Shown piece after piece: positions 46,978-55,414 of a stretch of DNA of 58,749 nucleotides. The position numbers and the translations under genes were made by a program. Under the pieces are notes generated by a model. The model made no database searches. It was not told where the DNA came from and worked only from the letters and a program-made list of their open reading frames with translations. The stretch spans positions 1 through 58,749 of the forward strand of contig JAQYCU010000014.1 in NCBI GenBank assembly GCA_028724545.1, in the 5' to 3' direction. Origin of the DNA: a bacterium (GTDB taxonomy: Bacteria > Bacillota > Clostridia > Lachnospirales > Lachnospiraceae). Positions within the stretch are counted from its first letter, which is position 1. The number at the start of each line of letters is the position of its first letter.

Positions 46978-48495
46978 CTATCCCTTCTTCGTAAGCAAAA
47001 CAACACTCTCCACATGATAACTCTGCCCGAACATATCACACGCCCGCACTCTCTTCAGCTCATACCCTCTATCGCACAAATACCGTGCATCTCTTGCAAG
47101 CGTTGCCGGGTCACAGCTCACATATACAATCTTCGACGGCTGCATCTGTACAACTGTTTCCAGCAGGCGTTCGTCACATCCTTTTCGTGGTGGATCAATC
47201 GTTACCACATCTGCTTTCAGCGTTCCATTACTTTTTTCATACTGTTCCGGTACCACTTCTTCGGCTGCCCCCACAAAAAACTCTGTATTGTCAAAATGAT
47301 TTAATGCTGCATTTTTTCTGGCATCCTCTATAGCCTGTGGAACAATCTCGACGCCACAAACTTTTGCTGCTTTTTGTGCCAGAAAAAGAGAAATCGTGCC
47401 AATCCCACAATACAAATCCCAGACAACTTCTCCACCTTTTAAATCAGCATATTCTAATGCCGTTTCGTAAAGCCTCTCTGTCTGCTTTGGATTGACCTGA
47501 AAGAATGAGAGTGGCGATATCTGATACTTAATATTGCCAATATAATCTTCGATATAATCTCTTCCATACAAAACGGATATGTTCTGTCCCAGAATCACAT
47601 TTGTTTTGTCGGTATTCTCATTCAGGCAGATACTTTCTATCTTTAAAGCAGAAACGGTTGCCTGCTCATTCTTTGCGCCGTTTCCATTCGCTGCATCACT
47701 TTCATTCTCTGCAACATTTCCTTTTTTCGCTTCCATCCCCTGTAAAGGAAGTCCAAGCAATTTTTCTACAAGTGCATCTGTAAAAGGAAGTTTTGTTCCA
47801 TTGATTACCAGACAAACCATCACTTCCCCGGTTTTGACACCTACACGGGTAAGAATATGACGAACCAATCCGGTATGCTCTTTTTCATCATATGCAGAAA
47901 TGTGATATTCCTCCATAAACTCCAGAACAGCCTTGCTGATTTTCTCATTGCACGGATGCTGAATCACGCAGTTTGTATTCTCTACGATAGAATGTGTTCT
48001 ACCAGCGTAGAACCCCGTAATAATCTGCCCTTCTTTCCCTGTTCCAACAGGAAACTGTGCTTTGTTCCGGTAATAATAAGGGCTGTCCATATACAAAATC
48101 GGTTCCATCGGCACTTCCGAAAAACCACCAATACGGCTCAGACAATGATATACTTTATTTTCTTTCCAGCGTATCTGGCTTTCGTAAGAATAATGCTGCA
48201 GCTGGCATCCACCACACTGACGTGCCACCGGGCACTTTGGCTCTATCCTGTCTTTGGACGGCGTAACAATTTCTAAAAGTTTTGCATAACCAAAATGTTT
48301 TTTCGTTTTCATAACAAGAACACGGACAACATCACCAATTACAGCATCTTTTACAAAAAGGGTATAGCCGTCTACACGACCAACCCCTTCGCCCTTTGTG
48401 CTCAAATCAATAATTTCCATTGTAAGTATATCATTTTTTTTGCAAACCATATCCTGCATAGTTGCCTGACTCTTCTTATTTTTGCCCATATCCAT
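46978..48495 (-). CDS. 23S rRNA (uracil-5-)-methyltransferase, RlmD/RlmCD family
   Basis: SAM-dependent RNA methyltransferase. An N-terminal TRAM domain covers about 18-75. The iron-sulfur ligands are CPVARQCGGCQLQHY near 87-97. The methyltransferase domain has LYCGIGTISLFLA near 360, VTIDPPRKGCDE near 430, and the catalytic Cys in VYVSCDPATLARD near 460. At 505 residues it is longer than many, owing to an Asn/Ala/Glu-rich insert near 250-275. ATG 48495 or 48489 can serve as start; spacing from GAAGGAT favours the latter. RlmCD is the usual Firmicutes member. Confidence 0.92.
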   Translation of the reverse strand: MDMGKNKKSQATMQDMVCKKNDILTMEIIDLSTKGEGVGRVDGYTLFVKDAVIGDVVRVLVMKTKKHFGYAKLLEIVTPSKDRIEPKCPVARQCGGCQLQHYSYESQIRWKENKVYHCLSRIGGFSEVPMEPILYMDSPYYYRNKAQFPVGTGKEGQIITGFYAGRTHSIVENTNCVIQHPCNEKISKAVLEFMEEYHISAYDEKEHTGLVRHILTRVGVKTGEVMVCLVINGTKLPFTDALVEKLLGLPLQGMEAKKGNVAENESDAANGNGAKNEQATVSALKIESICLNENTDKTNVILGQNISVLYGRDYIEDYIGNIKYQISPLSFFQVNPKQTERLYETALEYADLKGGEVVWDLYCGIGTISLFLAQKAAKVCGVEIVPQAIEDARKNAALNHFDNTEFFVGAAEEVVPEQYEKSNGTLKADVVTIDPPRKGCDERLLETVVQMQPSKIVYVSCDPATLARDARYLCDRGYELKRVRACDMFGQSYHVESVVLLTKKG

Positions 48496-48498
48496 ATC

Positions 48499-48592
48499 CT
48501 TCTTACTGCTGGTTTTGCTTTCGCGCCTATGCCCAACTTCTTACTGCCGTTTTGCTTTCGCGCTTACGCTCATCTTCTTACTGCTGCTTTTT
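48499..48592. repeat. 37-38-bp tandem repeat at the 3' end of the yhaM-type gene
   Basis: CTTCTTACTGC(T/C)GG-like units start at 48499 and 48537, with a partial copy at 48574. Each contains TTTGCTTTCGCGC. The third copy holds the stop codon and last codons of the exoribonuclease gene, so the array looks like duplicated gene end. Confidence 0.75.
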
Positions 48593-49543
48593 CCTTTGCA
48601 CATAACCAGAACTTTGTCTGACATTTGATTCCACCAGACGGTTATAACCTAACCATTCCGTTGTCGCATCTGCCTTGTCATATACTTCGGTCATTGTTTC
48701 CAGTTTTGCGTCAGCATTATCTGCAAAATTCAGTGCCATCGCTTCAGCTAATGCCGGTTTCTTCGGCGAGCCATATTCCAGTTCACCATGATGTGCCAGA
48801 ATGCAGTGACGCAGCTCTGTTGCCAGACTCTTTGGAAATCCCGGAATCTGCTCTGCTTCCCTGCCAATCAGTTCAGCCCCCAGAAAAATATGTCCCAGAA
48901 GCTGTCCGTCATCTGTATATTCATTGGCAGGAAACTCAGAAATTTCCCACATTTTTCCTATATCGTGAAAAAGTGCTGCCGTTATCAGCAAATCACGGTC
49001 TATAATTTCATAATTATTTGCCAGAAAATCACACATTCTGGTAACAGCAAGGGTATGCTGCAGCAGGCCTCCGACAAATCCGTGATGTACAGACTTTGCT
49101 GCTGAATGCTGCTTAAACTCTTCTATAAATGCCTTGTCATTTACAAAATACTTTTCAGCCAGCTGTCTTAAGTGTGGTTCCTTGATTGTTGCAACAATAT
49201 CTTTTAATTCCTGATACATTGCTTCCCTGTCATATTTGGATGCAGGAATATACTCAGCAGGGTCATACTCGCCTTCCTGTGCCTTACGGATACGGCTGAC
49301 ATTTACCTGACGGCTTCCCTGAAACATCGTTATCATGCCCTCTGTCATAATAAAGTCCATTGCATCAAAATCTTCAATTCCGTTATTTAACTCCCATACT
49401 TTTGCGTCAATGACACCTGTTTTATCCTGTAAAACCAGAGAATAATATGTTTTGCCTGCTTTTGTTTTTAATATCTGCTTTGACTTGCATAAGTAAATTC
49501 CTATAAATTTATTTCCCTCTTTATATTCCTGAATATATGTCAT
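48578..49543 (-). CDS. yhaM: 3'-5' exoribonuclease YhaM family (OB-fold plus HD domain)
   Basis: Trims RNA 3' ends. It is 321 residues: the OB-fold nucleic-acid binding domain covers about 10-90 (YYSLVLQDKTGVIDAKVWE), and the HD phosphohydrolase domain starts at HHGFVGGLLQHTLAVTRMC near 155, with AALFHDIGKMWEI near 190 and HCILAHHGELEYGSPKKP near 245. The length is close to that of B. subtilis YhaM (314). It begins at 49543 behind GGTTAGGAGAAA. The basic tail (RKKQQ) lies in the tandem repeat. Confidence 0.9.
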   Translation of the reverse strand: MTYIQEYKEGNKFIGIYLCKSKQILKTKAGKTYYSLVLQDKTGVIDAKVWELNNGIEDFDAMDFIMTEGMITMFQGSRQVNVSRIRKAQEGEYDPAEYIPASKYDREAMYQELKDIVATIKEPHLRQLAEKYFVNDKAFIEEFKQHSAAKSVHHGFVGGLLQHTLAVTRMCDFLANNYEIIDRDLLITAALFHDIGKMWEISEFPANEYTDDGQLLGHIFLGAELIGREAEQIPGFPKSLATELRHCILAHHGELEYGSPKKPALAEAMALNFADNADAKLETMTEVYDKADATTEWLGYNRLVESNVRQSSGYVQRKKQQ

Positions 49544-49618
49544 TTTCTCCTAACCTTCCGGTTCTCCTTTCTTTTCTAATCTATTCATAATTCATTATGT
49601 TACAGTACACAAAAATAA

Positions 49619-49651
49619 AATGCGAAACGCAGTTTAAGCAGGTTTCGCATT
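49619..49651 (-). terminator. Terminator after the CheY-like gene
   Basis: AATGCGAAAC pairs perfectly with GTTTCGCATT around a 13-base loop just past the stop at 49657. T-rich sequence (TTTTATTTTTG) follows on the minus strand. Confidence 0.85.
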
Positions 49652-49656
49652 CTTTA

Positions 49657-50019
49657 CTATAACTTCATAATCGCTTCAATCGTCTTAATAACCTTACTTG
49701 CCTCATACGGTTTTACTATAAAGTCAAGTGCTCCGGCAGCCACGGCTTCTACCACCTTGTCCTGATATCCTAACGCAGAACACATAATGATTTTTGCATC
49801 TTTGTCAACCGCCTTAATCTCACGGACTGCCTGAATGCCGTCAACCTCAGGCATCGTAATATCCATAATAACCAAATCCGGATGATATGCCTGATAAGAC
49901 TTGAGTGCCTCAGCACCCGTTCCGGCTTCATAATAAGTAAAATCATATGGCGAATCATCTAGTATCTTTTTCAAGGACATACGAACAAATGCCGCATCAT
50001 CCACTAATAACACTTTCAT
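49657..50019 (-). CDS. Orphan CheY-like single-domain response regulator
   Basis: A receiver domain only, 120 residues: acidic pocket VDDAAF, phospho-Asp in DLVIMDITMPEVDG near 54, Thr/Ser in IIMCSALG, and Lys in FIVKPYEASKV near 104. It has no output domain, so it acts by protein contact or as a phosphate shuttle. AGGAGGTTTCCAG precedes the ATG. It lies directly downstream of sigK and no kinase is adjacent. Confidence 0.92.
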   Translation of the reverse strand: MKVLLVDDAAFVRMSLKKILDDSPYDFTYYEAGTGAEALKSYQAYHPDLVIMDITMPEVDGIQAVREIKAVDKDAKIIMCSALGYQDKVVEAVAAGALDFIVKPYEASKVIKTIEAIMKL

Positions 50020-50188
50020 CTGGAAACCTCCTATTATACTCCTAGAAGTTGTATTTTTTATGCCAAATTTATATTATCATATTTTACACCCTTACACAAG
50101 TAGACTTTTTTTGCCACACCACCAAGTGTTATGGCACAAATAGAGTTTTATGCCACGAATAGCATTTGTGGTATGACAGCAATTTGCC
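50020..50188. other. Intergenic gap with short repeated hairpin words
   Basis: TATGCCAC/TATGGCAC words recur, and CCACGAAT pairs with ATTTGTGG (50152-50172). This small hairpin may end sigK transcripts. There is no gene. Confidence 0.4.
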
Positions 50189-50554
50189 CTACATCAGGCG
50201 CTCATAACACTGTCTCAGTTTTGCAAGTGCCTTTTTTTCAATTCGTGACACATACGACCTGGAAATACCATATTTGTCAGCTATCTCTCGTTGCGTCTTT
50301 TCCTTCGTTCCATTTAAACCATAACGTAGCCGGATGATTTCCTGTTCTCTCGGACTCAGCACTTCTTCCATATAAGATTCCAGTCTGTCAATCTGTTCCT
50401 GCAGCGTAACACGTTCCACCACATCTTCATCTGCATACTCAATCACATCAATCAGGCTGATTTCATTTCCCTCTTTGTCAGCACCGATAGAATCATATAA
50501 ATAAACATCCTTTGCCATTTTCTTTTCGGAGCGCAGCATCATCAGCAATTCATT
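50189..50554 (-). CDS. sigK: Sigma-K, C-terminal part only (sigK interrupted by an inserted element)
   Basis: The late mother-cell sigma factor of sporulation, 3' portion. Residues run from the end of region 2 (NELLMMLRSEKK, then DVYLYDSIGADKEGNEISLI) through region 4 with the helix-turn-helix KEKTQREIADKYGISRSYVS and the tail KLRQCYERLM. KDV, DKEGNEISLIDV and TQREIA-GISRSYVSRIEK distinguish SigK from SigE. The N-terminal ~110 residues are absent. Upstream the frame continues briefly into unrelated codons and hits a TGA near 50596. A TTG at 50548 is not a credible start. The break falls at the NE codons, the known skin insertion point, so the gene is split rather than decayed. Confidence 0.93.
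   Translation of the reverse strand, partial: NELLMMLRSEKKMAKDVYLYDSIGADKEGNEISLIDVIEYADEDVVERVTLQEQIDRLESYMEEVLSPREQEIIRLRYGLNGTKEKTQREIADKYGISRSYVSRIEKKALAKLRQCYERLM
50550..50554 (-). other. Predicted attachment-site core (AATGA) in sigK
   Basis: On the minus strand GGTAATGAATTGCTG contains AATGA across the Asn-Glu codons, the same place and bases at which SpoIVCA recombines in B. subtilis sigK. SigK homology continues downstream of it and stops upstream. Confidence 0.7.
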
Positions 50555-50612
50555 ACCAACCCATCTGCATAGGCGACATTCTCCCCACGAACCCCCCCGT
50601 CAGAAAATGCAA

Positions 50613-50639
50613 TGGGGAATGCCTCCGAAGCATTCCCCA
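50613..50639 (-). terminator. Hairpin after the recombinase gene
   Basis: TGGGGAATGC pairs with GCATTCCCCA around CTCCGAA, 4 bp past the recombinase stop and between it and the sigK break. The following sequence has only short T runs, so it is a moderate terminator. Confidence 0.6.
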
Positions 50640-50643
50640 CTCT

Positions 50644-52299
50644 TCAAGCCGACTGTATCTCCGGATAATCTTCTGCCTTCAAATGAATCTCCGCCACTTC
50701 TCCATCCCATACCACTTCTTTTATCACCTGCTGCATGATACGGTGACGTTTCTGTGCCGGAAGCTCTTGGAAATGTTCCTTATCCAGATGCAGCATACTT
50801 TCTGCCAGCAACTCTCCCGGCTTTATTCTGATATTCGCCACATTTTCGGAAGATTCCTCTTTCAGACGTTTGTTCAGCTCTTCCTGCTCCTCGTTGATTT
50901 CATCCATACGGCGAAGTATGGCGTTCGTGGTAGCTTCATTGCTGCTACGTCCCAGAGAATCCAAAAGCTTCTGAATCTGCCGTTCATTTGCTTCCATCTG
51001 TTTGCTCACGATCAGGCTGGTGGACTTTTGGCACACTGACTTTTCCAGTTTATCCACCGTATCCTCCAAAAAATCATAGTCTTTGATAACCTTATCTTTC
51101 AACTGCACAATTTCCTCTGTCACTAAATTATCCAGCTGTGGTCCCAATACGTTCGGCATTTGACATAAATTACCACGGCTCTTTTCCTTTGTCTCACAAC
51201 AATACGAATAACGTAACGTCCCGTCTTTGGCAATCCGCGAAGTCCTTGGTCTCATTGTAGCACCACAACAGGCGCACTTCACCATCCCGGCTAAAATCGC
51301 TGTACTTTTTTTCGGCTGATGAAAAGATAGCTTCGAATTATCCAGCACCTTATCCTGTACCTCACACCATACCACAGACGGAATAATTCCCTGATGTTCT
51401 CCTACTGCAACAATCCATTCTTCTACCGGATTGATCCTCTGCACTTTCTCCCTCCCATTGTTTTTATTATACGCAATTAGACCATGTTCCCCATTGAACA
51501 GTTCCCGTTCTGCATAAATGCCGTAGCCATGCTTTTGCATATAATCAAACACTTTCTCATCTGCAACACAGTAAACCGGATTGGTCAACATCTGTTTCAA
51601 CACGTATCTTCCATAATACTTTCCATTCTTGGTTCTGAAACCAGCGTTCATCAGATAGGTCTCCAGTTTCGTTAACGAGCCAATTTCCAGATATTTGGAA
51701 TAAATAAGTTTCACCAGCTCCTGCCCTTCTGTATCTGGTTCCAGCCGCACACGACTCCGTTTCTGCCCCAGTTCATCAATTTCCTCAACCCTTTCGCTGT
51801 AAAACCCCAGAGGTGTCTGTCCTCCCAGCCATCTTCCCATCTTCGCGAGGCTGTACAGGTTATCCGTAATTCTCTCGGCAATCGTCTCTCGCTCCAGCTG
51901 TGCAAACACAGAGCATATTAAAATCATCGCTCTCCCCATCGGTGTACGGGTATCAAAAGATTCACTCACACTGACAAACTCAATCCCATGCTTCTCCAGA
52001 TACTCAATCAGACTGGAAAAATCTCGGACGCTGCGGGACACCCGGTCCAAACGATAACATACCAATGCAAGGATGTCACCTTTTTCAATGTCTGAAAGCA
52101 ACTCCTGCATCTTCGGACGTTCAAAATCTTTCCCGGAGATTCCTTCATCCGAATAGACTTTGACTTCGCACAATTCCTCCGAAAAATGGTCAGCTATATA
52201 CTGTTGGCACGTGTTAATCTGATTCTGAATTGACAACCCTTTGGTGGTGTATTTGCTTTTCCTGGTGTAAATAGCAATAACCTTCTTATCCTCTTTCAT
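50644..52299 (-). CDS. Large serine recombinase (SpoIVCA-like)
   Basis: Site-specific recombinase expected to excise the element from sigK. It is 551 residues. The catalytic domain has nucleophile Ser15 in IAIYTRKSKY, then DEGISGKDFERPKM near 68 and CYRLDRVSRSVRDF near 84. The recombinase domain has PLGFYSERVEE and the NAGFRTKNGKYYG type. The zinc ribbon is KCACCGATM with CCETKEKSRGNLCQ near 335-370. A coiled coil covers about 425-505. Its 3' end is about 90 bp from the sigK att core and it reads in the same direction as sigK. GGATTGTC precedes the ATG. In B. subtilis the homologue is made in the mother cell; here the promoter was not identified. Confidence 0.95.
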   Translation of the reverse strand: MKEDKKVIAIYTRKSKYTTKGLSIQNQINTCQQYIADHFSEELCEVKVYSDEGISGKDFERPKMQELLSDIEKGDILALVCYRLDRVSRSVRDFSSLIEYLEKHGIEFVSVSESFDTRTPMGRAMILICSVFAQLERETIAERITDNLYSLAKMGRWLGGQTPLGFYSERVEEIDELGQKRSRVRLEPDTEGQELVKLIYSKYLEIGSLTKLETYLMNAGFRTKNGKYYGRYVLKQMLTNPVYCVADEKVFDYMQKHGYGIYAERELFNGEHGLIAYNKNNGREKVQRINPVEEWIVAVGEHQGIIPSVVWCEVQDKVLDNSKLSFHQPKKSTAILAGMVKCACCGATMRPRTSRIAKDGTLRYSYCCETKEKSRGNLCQMPNVLGPQLDNLVTEEIVQLKDKVIKDYDFLEDTVDKLEKSVCQKSTSLIVSKQMEANERQIQKLLDSLGRSSNEATTNAILRRMDEINEEQEELNKRLKEESSENVANIRIKPGELLAESMLHLDKEHFQELPAQKRHRIMQQVIKEVVWDGEVAEIHLKAEDYPEIQSA

Positions 52300-52360
52300 G
52301 ACAATCCTCCATTCTGTCGGCGACCATAGTCGTCATATTTTCAATCTTCCTCCTTTTAAA

Positions 52361-52391
52361 AGAAGGGGAAGCCAGATCGACCTCCCCTTCT
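52361..52391 (-). terminator. Hairpin upstream of the recombinase
   Basis: AGAAGGGGA pairs with TCCCCTTCT, and TTTT follows on the minus strand. It lies between the 73-codon ORF and the recombinase and may separate their transcription. Confidence 0.55.
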
Positions 52392-52503
52392 CCTGTTGAT
52401 GCTGTGCAACAACCTATGGTGTCCGTAGTAAAAAAACTGCTTTCAAAGCTTTGTAGTGCCCCCTTGCAGAAGGATTAAAAATCCCTCTACAAGTGGCTCA
52501 CAA

Positions 52504-52725
52504 CTATGCGGAACGGACTGTCTCGCCCTCCTGTATCTTTGACTCAGAAAACCTTTCTCGGACTGTATGTAACGCACCTTCAATCTCCTCTGAAGCCATG
52601 TTGTCCTGATTTGCAAAAACAATCTCTGACACGTATGCACTGCAGAAGGTTTGAAAGTCCTCTTCCAACCTCTGCGAGTCAACAGGACTTGGCGAGAGCC
52701 GCACCGTAATCGGTCTTCTTACCAT
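52504..52725 (-). CDS. Small unknown protein next to the recombinase
   Basis: Not recognised. It is 73 residues from the ATG at 52725, which has AAAGAGGTGCGCC; the longer frame to 52788 lacks a site. It starts basic (MVRRPITVRLSP) and becomes acidic (SEEIEGAL), with two predicted helices and no membrane segment. The size and position upstream of a large serine recombinase suit a recombination directionality factor, but a DNA-binding fold is not visible, so this is a guess. Confidence 0.6.
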   Translation of the reverse strand: MVRRPITVRLSPSPVDSQRLEEDFQTFCSAYVSEIVFANQDNMASEEIEGALHTVRERFSESKIQEGETVRSA

Positions 52726-52902
52726 GGCGCACCTCTTTATATTTTTTATTAACTTATTCAGGCGTATGCCTGTCTTATGTGTTGACAAGCATACGGTTCA
52801 GCAAAAATCCCTGCATGACTAATTTCTCCTTTCCTTTTTGGTTATTTTGTATTCCAAGGATATAATATACAATTAAAATCTTGAAATCTGACAAAGCATT
52901 TT

Positions 52903-54837
52903 TCACATCGAACAGTTTACGCAAATGCCTAATTCACGCAATCTCTCAATGTTGATCTTATAAAACCTCCGATTATCATTCAATTTTTTTGCAAATGGAA
53001 CCTTCGTACTAAAACGATTTGTCTCTCCTTCTTTTGTTTTGCACAGCAGCCCCTCGTCTTTCAACAAATTCTTAATAATCGACTCATTAACGTCGAGATA
53101 AAAACCGGTGGATTTGCTTTGATTCTTCATATCCGCAACTAATGCTACCGGATAAACAAACAAATATTCATTCCAAATATAGTAATCACTTCTATAGTTG
53201 CAAGCTTGTACATTTACAAGCTTACCCGAATCTTCCTCCAAAATGCTTTTCAAAAACATTAACATCCTTGCTTTTGGCGAGCTTTCTTCCATCATTCTTT
53301 CATTTTCATGCAAGATGTTCTCAAGAATATGTAAGAACATCTCATTCATGTTTTGGCTCTCCATAGAATCATAAAGAGCAATAGAACAAAAATACTCTAA
53401 CATGACATCCATCGTGGCAGCCATGTACGCCTCTATGTTTGCCGTCCTTTCTTTTGAGAACTCAGGAGATTTTTCTCTTCTAATCCTTTCAACCGTATTC
53501 CTTATTTTAGCAATAATCTTCGATTGGTTGACCGTACAGAATTTCACAAAATTCCACAGAAAATACGACGGTACCATTTTTCGCTCATTTTGATAAACGG
53601 ACAGCAATTCGAAGTTCACATCACCTTTTTTTAGGTTCAACTGCATACAACGGCTTAACGACGAAGTTCCTCCAGCAAAATACTCTCCGGTTAACAACGC
53701 CAACCCTTGCGTTTCATAGTTTTCAAAGGCACGGCTCCGTTTTTTTGCAGAAGCATCTCCAAACATTCGGATGACACTTTCCAACGTTGTTTCCAATTTA
53801 TTTTTTTGCATATTACTTTCAGCCGGATAAAGGTCGTCCACCACCATAACTGAATCCTTGAAATATGCCAAGTTCTGTTCAATACTGGTAATCGTAGATC
53901 TCAGGCTGTTCAAAGGCTCTGTGCTCCTGCTTCTGCAATATAAATTGACAATTGCCATCGCCAATGACGTTTTTCCGGTTGATGCTTCCCCCACCAATGC
54001 CAGTAGGAACTTCGGGGCCCCAACAGCATACTTAAAGAGTGAATACATGACTGCCATAACTGTATAAACCATCATAATTAACGCAACAGGAGACCGTGTC
54101 AAATTCCTCATTTCTAAAAAGTTTTTGGCTATATCAATTTCATTCAAATCTGGAGACGGAATCAGTTCAGCCCCCGCAATCTTTGGTGAAATTGAAAACA
54201 CTTCCCCGGTCACCTCCCCAGACTCTGTTACGAAGAAAAATTTGTTACTTTTCGGGTCTTGTACCCAACCAACACCCTTTGTCTGGTATAATTTTTTTAC
54301 CCCAGAATCCGAACTCAGTTTCCTACAATATTCACCCAGAAGACGTCGTTGTTTACATGACAGGCCATGGAGTTTCTCACACCAATCCCCTCTACGAAAT
54401 TCCTCAACTGACATCTGCAATGAATATTTTCTTCCAGAGCGAAGTCGCACGTCAAATATGTATTCTTGCACTCTGGAATCATCAAAATCGACCAATAACC
54501 GAAAATCTTCAACAACAAAATTGCTCACTTCATTCCCATCCTTATCCATCAATCCGCTGCCATCTTTTTTTAGATATGTATGTTCTGTAATCTGAATTGG
54601 TTTATCAGCGCTCATTTCTTCTAACAAAAGAATGGCAGGTGAGTATTCCTCCATAAGCGGATGCTGATTTGCAAATTCTTTCTCTGCTGCTAACTCCTCC
54701 TGGAACAGGCTCTCCATAGCATTGCTCGCCGCTTTACGATTCACCGGAACATTCTTCAATTCCAAACCAATTTGATCAAAATCTTTTTCACCTTTTTGGC
54801 TTATCTCTTCAAGCACACGCATTGCAACATCTTGCAT
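52903..54837 (-). CDS. P-loop ATPase resembling DUF927 helicase-like proteins
   Basis: A 644-residue protein. Its middle has YQTKGVGWV near 190, a hydrophobic PVALIMMVYTVMAVMYSLF stretch, Walker A LVGEASTGKTSLA near 283, and Walker B DSVMVVDDLYP near 320. This order fits the DUF927 family found on phages, plasmids and integrative elements and thought to be replicative helicase/primase-like ATPases. The C-terminal ~200 residues end in a winged-helix-like part (LLKDEGLLCKTKEGE) and CVNCSM. GGAGAAAAAATG precedes the start. It may replicate the element after excision (inference). Confidence 0.72.
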   Translation of the reverse strand: MQDVAMRVLEEISQKGEKDFDQIGLELKNVPVNRKAASNAMESLFQEELAAEKEFANQHPLMEEYSPAILLLEEMSADKPIQITEHTYLKKDGSGLMDKDGNEVSNFVVEDFRLLVDFDDSRVQEYIFDVRLRSGRKYSLQMSVEEFRRGDWCEKLHGLSCKQRRLLGEYCRKLSSDSGVKKLYQTKGVGWVQDPKSNKFFFVTESGEVTGEVFSISPKIAGAELIPSPDLNEIDIAKNFLEMRNLTRSPVALIMMVYTVMAVMYSLFKYAVGAPKFLLALVGEASTGKTSLAMAIVNLYCRSRSTEPLNSLRSTITSIEQNLAYFKDSVMVVDDLYPAESNMQKNKLETTLESVIRMFGDASAKKRSRAFENYETQGLALLTGEYFAGGTSSLSRCMQLNLKKGDVNFELLSVYQNERKMVPSYFLWNFVKFCTVNQSKIIAKIRNTVERIRREKSPEFSKERTANIEAYMAATMDVMLEYFCSIALYDSMESQNMNEMFLHILENILHENERMMEESSPKARMLMFLKSILEEDSGKLVNVQACNYRSDYYIWNEYLFVYPVALVADMKNQSKSTGFYLDVNESIIKNLLKDEGLLCKTKEGETNRFSTKVPFAKKLNDNRRFYKINIERLRELGICVNCSM

Positions 54838-54908
54838 TTTTTCTCCTTTCCGTGCAGGGGTAGTTCATCCCCCTGCACCAAAAAAATTCACACTAGACTC
54901 TTCACCGC

Positions 54909-55184
54909 CTACTTAAAAAGCGACTTAGCCAAAAAATATTCCTCAACAGACAGTGCCTGATAAACCTCGGTCCATCCAGCCTGTTCGTCCGGATATCTTC
55001 TGGCGAGAATTTCCAATGCCTTAAGCCCTGCTTGCACACCATGTGGAATCTCTGAGTCAGCAAGAACTAAGTTGATTCGCCCACTTTGATCCATCATCAT
55101 CGCTGCAAAAATTTCCTCGATTTTTGCTGCGTACGGATTTTGAACCGGAGCATCCATCAATGGCAACATTTCAAAACTTCCCAT
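54909..55184 (-). CDS. Hypothetical protein upstream of the ATPase gene
   Basis: Not recognised. It is 91 residues, acidic and mostly helical (KIEEIFAAMMMDQ, GLKALEILARRYPDE). There is no membrane segment. AAAGGAGAATGAAAAA precedes the ATG, and 71 bp separate it from the ATPase gene in the same direction, so they form one operon. It is probably a small element-encoded accessory protein. Confidence 0.6.
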   Translation of the reverse strand: MGSFEMLPLMDAPVQNPYAAKIEEIFAAMMMDQSGRINLVLADSEIPHGVQAGLKALEILARRYPDEQAGWTEVYQALSVEEYFLAKSLFK

Positions 55185-55414
55185 TTTTTCATTCTCCTTT
55201 CATTTTTTCCGACAGAACATTCAACACGTGCCTAGACATTGTGCCAAAACCTCCTGCGGTAATTCCAATTATAGAAAAATCTGCATCCCTTAAACACCCA
55301 AATCTCTTACTAACTTATTCTTACTTTTACTCGTTTTCTTGATTTTTACGAAATATTATATTATAATTTATATAGAACTAAGATTTTTTTTCTTCGAAAG
55401 CGAGGCGATGTGCT
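55185..55414. other. Divergent promoter region inside the element
   Basis: About 230 bp between the leftward ATPase operon and the rightward 555-codon gene. A run of TTATATTATAATTTATATAG near 55352 probably holds promoters for one or both directions. This is the strand switch of the element. Confidence 0.5.

Noticed and set aside
50189-50548. A complete small sigma factor starting at TTG 50548
   Set aside because: It lacks region 2 core and any ribosome site, and its first residues line up with the middle of SigK. It is the 3' part of a split gene.
50189-50554. SigE rather than SigK
   Set aside because: The post-core sequence DKEGNEISLIDV and the region 4 motif TQREIA with GISRSYVSRIEK match SigK; SigE differs at these positions.
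52443-52682. 79-codon frame overlapping the small ORF next to the recombinase
   Set aside because: It lies out of frame within the 73-codon ORF, has no ribosome site, and its composition looks like a shadow reading.
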